DNA from: an uncultured Ruminococcus sp.
GTDB taxonomy: Bacteria > Bacillota > Clostridia > Oscillospirales > Ruminococcaceae
DNA: 64,000 nucleotides
Assembly: GCA_902787365.1 (NCBI GenBank)
Contig: CADAGC010000015.1
Location: forward strand, 1 to 64,000
Direction: 5' to 3'
The position numbers were made by a program, and so were the translations under genes. Positions within the stretch are counted from its first letter, which is position 1; each line of letters starts with the position of its first letter. Under the pieces are notes generated by a model. It was not told where the DNA came from. It did no database searches and saw only the letters and a program-made list of their open reading frames with translations. Below are positions 58,985-64,000 of the stretch, in pieces.

Positions 58985-59338
58985 TTACTTTTTATTCCCT
59001 TTTGCAGTTTTCAAAGAGGCGACAAGCATTTTCTTTATTTCAAGGCAGTCACTAAGCATTGACTCACCATGAGTTTCCTCGATATACCCCGAAAGAATAA
59101 GCAGCCTGAGCCAATATTCTGTCTCGGCGGTCTCTTTTAATGCTATCTGCATTTTTGATATAAAATCATTTGCACTTACACCGTATGCAGCTTCATTAGC
59201 ATTTGCACCGATCGAAGTCCCGCTTCTGATGATCTGCTTAGAAATAATGCTTTCTTTTTTCTCTTTTACAAGGTATTGATATAACTTTACTATCCTTGCA
59301 GCAAACTTTAATGATTTTTCTAATATTGGACTATCCAT
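58985..59338 (-). CDS. Four-helix bundle protein (23S rRNA intervening-sequence-type family)
   Basis: 117 residues from the ATG at 59338 (AAGGA nine bases upstream). All-helical, with the family core ISKQIIRSGTSIGANANEAAYGVSANDFISKMQIALKETAETEYWLRLL. This widespread family (TIGR02436 type) was first noted in rRNA intervening sequences; it makes pentamers, but function is unknown. It is not in an rRNA gene here. It is followed downstream by the LRR-dockerin gene and preceded by a repeated palindrome. Confidence 0.85.
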   Translation of the reverse strand: MDSPILEKSLKFAARIVKLYQYLVKEKKESIISKQIIRSGTSIGANANEAAYGVSANDFISKMQIALKETAETEYWLRLLILSGYIEETHGESMLSDCLEIKKMLVASLKTAKGNKK

Positions 59339-59351
59339 TTTATTCATTCCT

Positions 59352-59480
59352 TTTTAGTGAAGAGTGAAAAGTGAAGAGTGAATAATGAATAGTACAGAAA
59401 CGCCCTCTTGAAACTATTCACTATTCACTCTTCACTCTTCACTATTAACTGAGCCCTCGGCGCATAAGCGACGAGGGCGT
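59352..59480. repeat. Large inverted repeat of GTGAAGA-type 7-bp units plus hairpin
   Basis: Left arm GTGAAGAGTGAAAAGTG.. (59358-59394) and right arm ..CACTCTTCACTCTTCACTA (59419-59446) are inverted copies; inside lies ACGCCCTC. The sequence GCCCTCGGCGCATAAGCGACGAGGGC follows (59452-59478) and can serve as terminator of the tRNA genes. This is the same kind of 7-bp periodic array as in the dispersed elements, with a different unit. Confidence 0.65.
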
Positions 59481-59483
59481 TTC

Positions 59484-59568
59484 TGGTGCGGATGACAGGA
59501 CTTGAACCTGCACACCTTACGGCATCAGAACCTAAATCTGACGTGTCTGCCAATTTCACCACATCCGC
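59484..59568 (-). tRNA. tRNA-Leu (anticodon UAG)
   Basis: 85 bases with the CCA encoded. Acceptor GCGGATG/CATCCGC, anticodon stem TCAGA/TCTGA around loop TTTAGGT (anticodon TAG), a long variable arm (TGCCGTAAGGTG..) typical of Leu, T-arm CAGGTTCAAGTCCTG. Reads CUA and other CUN codons. Downstream of tRNA-Arg in the same unit, 29 bases apart. Confidence 0.96.
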
Positions 59569-59597
59569 AAAAAAACGACCCATTACTCATGGGTCAA

Positions 59598-59672
59598 TGG
59601 CACCCCCAACAGGAATCGAACCTGTAACTGCCCCTTAGGAGGGGGCTGTTATATCCGTTTAACTATGGAGGC
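59598..59672 (-). tRNA. tRNA-Arg (anticodon CCU)
   Basis: 75 bases with CCA encoded. Acceptor GCCTCCA/TGGGGGT, anticodon stem GCCCC/GGGGC around CTCCTAA (anticodon CCT), T-arm ACAGGTTCGATTCCTGT. Reads AGG. First gene of a two-tRNA unit with tRNA-Leu. Confidence 0.96.
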
Positions 59673-59688
59673 ATAACACAGCATTAAT

Positions 59689-59717
59689 ATTATACCACAG
59701 CTCGGTATAAAAATCAA
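59689..59717 (-). promoter_or_regulatory. Promoter of the tRNA-Arg/tRNA-Leu unit
   Basis: Minus strand TTGATT (59712-59717), 17-base spacer, TATAAT (59689-59694), about 15 bases before the tRNA-Arg 5-prime end. Confidence 0.8.
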
Positions 59718-59737
59718 GCCCTTTTTGAAAAAAATCG

Positions 59738-59825
59738 CAAAAAATCAGAAAAGAGGGTTGCCACGCAGCATACCCTCAATTCCGTTGCCCTCTTTAGTAA
59801 CCGTCTCGCCTAACGATTACCGCCA
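59738..59825 (-). ncRNA. Candidate structured small RNA
   Basis: Behind a consensus promoter on the minus strand (59832-59861) lies a region of about 88 bases without an ORF. It can form hairpin 1 (GTAATCGT/ACGGTTAC, 59813-59820 with 59797-59804, loop TAGGCGAG), a purine-rich single-stranded part (AAAGAGGGCAACGGAATTGAGG) and a terminator-like hairpin (GGGTATGC/GCAACCC, 59755-59761 with 59768-59775) followed by TCTTTTCTGATTTTTT. The tRNA promoter begins 20 bases further on. No known RNA family is recognised. Confidence 0.45.
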
Positions 59826-59831
59826 TATGAT

Positions 59832-59861
59832 ATTATAGCACACAGCGGCGTGATTTGTCAA
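59832..59861 (-). promoter_or_regulatory. Promoter of the candidate small RNA
   Basis: Minus strand TTGACA (59856-59861), 18-base spacer, TATAAT (59832-59837). Confidence 0.7.
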
Positions 59862-59870
59862 GGGGGCAAA

Positions 59871-59930
59871 GGCAAGTTTTCAAGCATATGGCATACAAAG
59901 GCGTAAGCCGTTGATTGTGCGGTGTTGCCC
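59871..59930 (+). mobile_element. Right end of a second copy of the GGCAACACC MITE-like element
   Basis: The segment GGCATACAAAGGCGTAAGCCG with TTGATTGTGCGGTGTTGCCC at its end matches 10190-10216 of the element in the GH3 start at about 80% over 38 bases. Its left half is not visible. It abuts the stop codon of the 59931-60911 gene. Confidence 0.55.
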
Positions 59931-60911
59931 TTAGTTCAGATCATATGCAAATTTGTCGCCAAAGTGGTCTTTTACCGCTTCTGTCAGCGCTCTGTATTCA
60001 GGTGCCCAGATGCTTTCGGTTTTGAAGCCGAAGTCGTATTCGCCCAAGATACCGCCGCTTCCGTAAAACACAAGCCTTCGCATATCGCCTTTGCTGTAGC
60101 CACGCTCGGGTGTCATTGTAACTCGGCTTACTTCCGACCCGCCGAAACCCTTGCCGTCAATATAGCACGCCCCGCCTGCAAAGACTATCTCGCAGGGAAT
60201 GATGCGTGCTGATTTTTTGAACTTTCTGCATATGAAATAATTCGTGCCGCCAAGTATCAGTACATTCAGCGCCATAGACAGCACAAGCCAGATGCCGTTT
60301 TCATCAAGCTCATCATTTATTATCATAGATATAAGCGCCCACGAAAAAATGATAGTCAGAAACCAGAACATTATCTTCATCAGCAGCTTGTTTCTGTTAC
60401 CCAGTTTTTCAGCCAACTGCGCCGCAGGCACGATGAAAGACTGCACGGGTGATTCATTTCGCTCAGAGTCCTCGTATGCAAAGCGGTACTTCTTTCTCAT
60501 ACCGTCCTCTATTATCTTTGCGAGCCTGCCTGCATCTTTGCCGCTGAGCAGCGAGCACTTTATCTGACGCTTGCCGTCTTTGCCGTTTATCTTTATGCAT
60601 CTGTCCGTCACGGGGATAAAGCTGTAATAATGGGTATACACCTGCATGAGCATATTATTATCCGCAAAGAGATACTCTTTGTTCTTAAGATAAATCCCGT
60701 TCTCATCGGCTTCTATTCTTTTCCCGATACCGCCAATTATACTGATAAGTACGCTCAGCACAACAGCACCCCCGAGCAGCGGGATAAACAGATCCTCGTC
60801 CATACCCAGAGCGAGTGCGATAAGCAGTATCATACAGCCGCACACAAACCCTCTGATAAGTCCCGACGGCGCCCCTCTGAGCGGATTATTCTTAAAGACT
60901 TCTCGTTCCAT
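59931..60911 (-). CDS. Membrane protein with two PH-like cytosolic parts, unknown function
   Basis: 326 residues. Two helical hairpins: about 18-62 (GFVCGCMILLIALALG and GAVVLSVLISIIGGI) and about 178-228 (IMFWFLTIIFSWALISMI and WLVLSMALNVLILGG). Between and after them are soluble beta-rich parts (KRIEADENGIYLKNKEYLFADNN; ACYIDGKGFGGSEVSRVTMTPERGYSKGD). No family recognised. Start has GGAGG. It follows the LMW-PTP gene by 24 bases, so the pair is likely co-transcribed. Its stop codon touches the inverted-repeat element at 59930. Confidence 0.6.
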   Translation of the reverse strand: MEREVFKNNPLRGAPSGLIRGFVCGCMILLIALALGMDEDLFIPLLGGAVVLSVLISIIGGIGKRIEADENGIYLKNKEYLFADNNMLMQVYTHYYSFIPVTDRCIKINGKDGKRQIKCSLLSGKDAGRLAKIIEDGMRKKYRFAYEDSERNESPVQSFIVPAAQLAEKLGNRNKLLMKIMFWFLTIIFSWALISMIINDELDENGIWLVLSMALNVLILGGTNYFICRKFKKSARIIPCEIVFAGGACYIDGKGFGGSEVSRVTMTPERGYSKGDMRRLVFYGSGGILGEYDFGFKTESIWAPEYRALTEAVKDHFGDKFAYDLN

Positions 60912-60935
60912 TTATGCTGTTCCTCCAATGAGAGT

Positions 60936-61403
60936 TCATTTACAAGCAGATTTATCTGTGAGCCGCAAAAGCAGGGCCTCACAGCCTGCGTAGATATCAT
61001 CAAACGCCACATCAAACTGCCTTGAATACCACGGGTCGGTGACATCTCTGACCTGCCCCGTATATTCGAGCAGCTTATGAATCTTGCCATCATCATCGCC
61101 GCCGAAAATGCGTGTCAGGTTACGGACATTTGACGAGTCCATAACCACAAACAGGTCATATTTATCGTAGTCGCCCGCCTCTGCACGCACCGCCCTATGC
61201 GAAGCAAACGGAATACCCCTGCGGCGCATCTCCTGCTGTGCTGGCGGGTAGATGCCGTTGCCTGCCTCCTCATAGCTGACAGCGCAGGAGTTTATCTCAA
61301 ACTCCCCCTTAAGCCCTGCATCACACACGAGCTTTTTCATTATGAATTCTGCCATTGGCGAACGGCATATGTTGCCGTGGCAGACGAATAGGATTTTTAC
61401 CAT
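60936..61403 (-). CDS. Low-molecular-weight protein-tyrosine phosphatase
   Basis: 155 residues from the ATG at 61403 (GAAGGGAGAAAAC upstream). P-loop VCHGNICRSPMAEF (Cx5RS) at the N-terminus, and the general acid in DVTDPWYSRQFD. FVMDSSNVRNL is also conserved. In Firmicutes such enzymes dephosphorylate tyrosine kinases or arginine-phosphorylated proteins (YwlE type); here Ile after GN in CHGNICRS resembles the tyrosine type rather than the Thr of YwlE. Promoter at 61438-61466. Confidence 0.92.
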   Translation of the reverse strand: MVKILFVCHGNICRSPMAEFIMKKLVCDAGLKGEFEINSCAVSYEEAGNGIYPPAQQEMRRRGIPFASHRAVRAEAGDYDKYDLFVVMDSSNVRNLTRIFGGDDDGKIHKLLEYTGQVRDVTDPWYSRQFDVAFDDIYAGCEALLLRLTDKSACK

Positions 61404-61437
61404 TCTGTTTTCTCCCTTCAAAGTCACGCAAAACGCG

Positions 61438-61466
61438 TATTTACGCGGTATACGGCACTTTTTCAA
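61438..61466 (-). promoter_or_regulatory. Promoter of the LMW-PTP operon
   Basis: Minus strand TTGAAA (61461-61466), 17-base spacer, TAAATA (61438-61443). Its survival means the integrated element must begin to the right of about 61467. Confidence 0.55.
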
Positions 61467-61657
61467 TAATGCTAATATTTTTATAATTTCTCAAATCTTC
61501 TCATATTTTCTCGAGTTTTTGCCTTTTCCAATGGTAAAATAGTGGTAAAACCAAGTGCCATTTGCTACGTTTTTACGTTATTTCAGGCTTTTTGAAGTCT
61601 TGGATTTCATAAAAAGTTCACACTCTCGTGTTCATATGCCACGATTTAGCGCAATTT

Positions 61658-62866
61658 TCAGGCTGTTTTCGAGCTCCAGATACGCTTCATCTCACGCTCT
61701 GCGTCCTCATATCTGACATGGGTATAGGTGTTCAAAGTTACCCCCACGTCGGCATGGCCCATTATGTATTGCAGCATTTTGGGATTCATACCCAGCCTTG
61801 ACATATTGGTGCAGAAAGTGTGTCGGCAGACGTGAGGCGTTATCCTCGGCAAAGGTCTCAGCTTTTCGGAGGTGTACTTTGCTCTTATGCGCTGCATGAC
61901 CTTTTCCCAGTGCAGTGCCAGCCTCGGCATACCGTTCTTGTCAAGAAACAGAAATCCGACACAGCCGCCGATGATCGGCTCATGCTTTGCACGCTTTCGG
62001 CTGGCGATTATCCTTTGGAACGCTGCTTCTACCTCAGCAGTCATCGGTATCGACCTGACTCCGCTTTGGGTCTTGGGATTTTCGATGATGTACTTGCCTT
62101 CGCTTGTGCGTATAAGCTGACGTTCAACGTTTATGCGTTGACTGTCAAAGTCAACGTCCGAAATAGTCAGCCCGCAAAACTCCGATATACGCAGCCCTGT
62201 GTTAAACAGGATAAATATCCCGTCATAATACTCGCAGTAGTGCTTGTCATTCTTGATGAAATCAAGGTAATCCTTCTGCTGCTTTTCGGTGAGTGCCTCT
62301 CTCGGCTCGCTGTCATTTTCAATGATCGTAGCAAGCTCAAAGCCAAAAGGATTCTTCCGTATCAGGTCGTCGTCCTCTGCCATCTGGAATGCAGGTCTCA
62401 GCACACCTCTGATAGTGTGAATAGTGCTGTAACTTTTGCCTTCCTCTCGCTGAAGCTTTATAAGCCACAGCTTGGCATCGGAGCGTCTTATCTTGTCTAT
62501 GCGCAAACTCCCGAACGGGTCTTTCTTCAACAGATTAATGACTGTCTTATAGCCTGTTCTCGTACTTTGACGCACGCCTGTTTTCAGCGAGATATACCTC
62601 TCGACCAGCCGCAGCACAGTGTAATTTCCACCATTCACAGCTATGTAGTCTAAAGTATCCTTTGCGACTTTCAGTTCCTTTTCCCTCAGCGACAGATCTT
62701 TTTTCTTGTCCTCCGGGTGCGGGTCAGTTGCTTCAAGCCGCCAGCTGTATACGTCCCTTTTCTTACCGAATGTGTCAATGTAGGTATAACGGTACCTTCC
62801 GTCTTCTCTCTGGCTTTCGCCAAATCTTAGTTTTCTTTTATTCCGGTCTCTTCTATCTTCACTCAA
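61658..62866 (-). CDS. int: Tyrosine integrase, Tn916-type
   Basis: 402 residues from a TTG at 62866 (AAAGGAG eight bases upstream). N-terminal DNA-binding arm domain (about 10-75, KLRFGESQREDGRYRYTYIDTFGKKRDVYSW), SAM-like core-binding domain (about 90-190), catalytic domain (about 200-400) with NTGLRISEFCGL (Arg), HVCRHTFCTNM (HxxR), GHADVGVTLNTYTHV (His, and Tyr nucleophile). Integrates and excises the element. It lies at the element end, downstream of xis, 76 bases after it. Confidence 0.95.
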   Translation of the reverse strand: MSEDRRDRNKRKLRFGESQREDGRYRYTYIDTFGKKRDVYSWRLEATDPHPEDKKKDLSLREKELKVAKDTLDYIAVNGGNYTVLRLVERYISLKTGVRQSTRTGYKTVINLLKKDPFGSLRIDKIRRSDAKLWLIKLQREEGKSYSTIHTIRGVLRPAFQMAEDDDLIRKNPFGFELATIIENDSEPREALTEKQQKDYLDFIKNDKHYCEYYDGIFILFNTGLRISEFCGLTISDVDFDSQRINVERQLIRTSEGKYIIENPKTQSGVRSIPMTAEVEAAFQRIIASRKRAKHEPIIGGCVGFLFLDKNGMPRLALHWEKVMQRIRAKYTSEKLRPLPRITPHVCRHTFCTNMSRLGMNPKMLQYIMGHADVGVTLNTYTHVRYEDAEREMKRIWSSKTA

Positions 62867-62942
62867 GCTAATCTCTCCTTTCAAGAAAGAGACCCGAACT
62901 TGCATTTATATTATATCACAAGTCCGGGCCTTTTTCAATACC

Positions 62943-63167
62943 CTAAATCACAGCCACTCGGTCAAGAAATTCCTCAAACCTCTCACGCTTGAAAAGCACT
63001 CGGTTGCCGTTAAAGATGATGAAGTCATCGCTCTTGTGCTCCTCAGCGATACTGCGTAGCTTGCCCTCCCCGATGTGGTAATACTCGGCCGCCTCGGTGA
63101 CGGTCAGGGTGTAGCGTTTCCAGACGGGAATAGCTGTGCGGGCGGAATCGTCATAAGTATTGTTCAA
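62943..63167 (-). CDS. xis: Excisionase, Tn916-type (winged helix)
   Basis: 74 residues from a TTG at 63167 (AAAGGAG seven bases upstream; the longer reading frame before it is overlap with the relaxase tail region). TVTEAAEYYHIGEGKLRSIAEEHKSDDFIIFNGNRVLFKRERFEEFLDRV is the Xis/Tn916 pattern. Directs Int toward excision. It starts 16 bases after the relaxase stop. Confidence 0.9.
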   Translation of the reverse strand: MNNTYDDSARTAIPVWKRYTLTVTEAAEYYHIGEGKLRSIAEEHKSDDFIIFNGNRVLFKRERFEEFLDRVAVI

Positions 63168-63183
63168 TATGTTTCTCCTTTCT

Positions 63184-64000
63184 CTATCTGTGTGGTTTCT
63201 TTTTGTTTGTCTGTGCTTTGCGTTGCTTTTCTTCCTCGACAAGATTGCTGATATAGTCACCCTTTGAGATCTCCCCATATGTCTTGGCAATATCGCAGTA
63301 CACATCATGCCTTTGTCGAATCTGCAACAGCTTTTCCTTTTGGTCTGTTATTCGTTTGTAAAGACTCTCGGCTTTCTTGATGTCAGCAAGAGAATTGTTG
63401 TACTCGTCTATCAAATCGTTTACCGCTACCCTCTGTTTTTCATAGTCAGCACGCAGCTTTGTAATTCTCCCTTGCAGATCACCAATTGATTGGATGTTTT
63501 CTTTACTGATTACTGATAGCTGTGCCGACAGCTTGTAAACATCAAGATCATTTTCGGCTGAGTATTCAGCAGTGACGATACGCTTGCGAGGCACTTTCTT
63601 CCGCTGGACTGCAAGTATGCGAATGTCACCGATAATAGCAACATAGGCAGCCTGCAACTTTGAGTTTGCGGTTTGCTCGGGTGTGTTTCCTGTACCTACA
63701 TCACGATAGCGAATGCGAGTATTTAAGCTGTCCTCAGTGTACTCATCACCGAGCGTCTTAGTGCGGACAAAGCGTTCCTGCCCTGGGGCTCTGATTGAAA
63801 TATACTTGCCACGCTTAATTTCATAGCCATATTCTTCAAGCTCTTGTAGTAACTCATCAAGTGAGGAAATGGTAGGTATCAAACAGTCGATCTCATCACG
63901 AATTTGCTGTTTCCAAGACGTGCCGTTCTTCTTGTGTTCCCACTCTTTGTAGTTAATCGACTTGCCCTTGCCTGTGAGGTTGGGGTGAATGTCTATGCCA
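63184..64000 (-). CDS. Relaxase (mobilization nuclease), C-terminal part
   Basis: The reading frame is open to the right edge, so only about the last 271 residues are visible; it begins at the edge as GIDIHPNLTGKGKSINYKEW. It matches the C-terminal part of MobA/VirD2-like relaxases of clostridial elements: LLQELEEYGYEIKRGKYISIRAPGQERFVRTKTLG, then a coiled coil (about the last 120 residues). The N-terminal HUH nuclease motifs are outside the window. Nicks the element at oriT for transfer. Confidence 0.85.
   Translation of the reverse strand, partial: GIDIHPNLTGKGKSINYKEWEHKKNGTSWKQQIRDEIDCLIPTISSLDELLQELEEYGYEIKRGKYISIRAPGQERFVRTKTLGDEYTEDSLNTRIRYRDVGTGNTPEQTANSKLQAAYVAIIGDIRILAVQRKKVPRKRIVTAEYSAENDLDVYKLSAQLSVISKENIQSIGDLQGRITKLRADYEKQRVAVNDLIDEYNNSLADIKKAESLYKRITDQKEKLLQIRQRHDVYCDIAKTYGEISKGDYISNLVEEEKQRKAQTNKKKPHR

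Larger units (their letters stand above)
61470..64000. mobile_element. Left end of an integrative mobilizable/conjugative element (relaxase-xis-int module)
   Basis: Relaxase, excisionase and tyrosine integrase lie in this order on the minus strand and run off the right edge. In Tn916-type and mobilizable elements int sits next to one end, so the attachment site should lie between the LMW-PTP promoter and the int stop (about 61470-61657). In that stretch, two direct TGGTAAAA copies (61532-61539 and 61543-61550, 11-base pitch) may be integrase arm sites. The other att repeat is outside the window, so the exact end cannot be fixed. Confidence 0.65.

Noticed and set aside
63168..63308. Longer excisionase start
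   Set aside because: The extension overlaps the relaxase coding end; the TTG at 63167 has AAAGGAG and fits the Xis length.

Overview
The window is a stretch of bacterial chromosome from a Gram-positive, spore-forming anaerobe of the Clostridia, most likely a Ruminococcus-like Oscillospiraceae. Supporting signs are spoVAD/spoVAE behind a sigma-G type promoter, the yabM-mazG-rqcP order known from Firmicutes, a Trp T-box leader, LRR and choline-binding-type surface proteins, a type I dockerin (cellulosome or amylosome anchoring) and a Tn916-type integration module. Species level is inference. Many promoters are close to TTGACA-17-TATAAT and are listed where they are clear.

Left part (1-31.3 kb): glycolysis (gpmI partial, tpiA), citrate synthase, ispF/pheA overlapping, mgtE preceded by a short leader ORF, a VWA protein, queH/ybaK, the spoVAD-spoVAE pair, a GH3 glycosidase whose start lies inside a small inverted-repeat element, MATE and MurJ/SpoVB-type transporters, mazG, HU, rqcP, acetate kinase, tmcAL, an AlkD-like protein, leuB, an XRE-TPR regulator, an ECF-type sigma factor with a long C-terminal extension, a GntR/ABC operon with a visible operator, a PrsA-like lipoprotein and an AI-2E-type exporter.

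Middle (31.5-39.6 kb): a complete tryptophan operon, trpE-trpS-trpGD-trpC-trpF-trpB-trpA, behind a consensus promoter and a T-box leader with a UGG specifier. The same uncharged-tRNA signal therefore controls both Trp synthesis and the Trp-tRNA synthetase.

Right part (39.6-64 kb): an FkbM methyltransferase pair, a 717-residue cell-wall-binding-repeat protein, a simple-sequence region, lysC, a MntA/HepT-type toxin-antitoxin pair, the rimO-pgsA-cysS-PPIase operon, a PAS-GGDEF(degenerate)-EAL protein, a lipoprotein with an HExxH motif, a BspA-LRR protein with C-terminal dockerin, a candidate small RNA and two tRNA genes (Leu-UAG, Arg-CCU), an LMW-PTP, and the integrase/excisionase/relaxase end of an integrative mobilizable or conjugative element that runs off the right edge.

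About ten intergenic gaps carry a shared palindromic element: 7-bp A/T-rich units (ATGCATA or AACAGTT type), then a conserved TTGAGGTG-like core, then a variable GC hairpin. It often sits directly after a stop codon and in one case supplies the stop codon itself.
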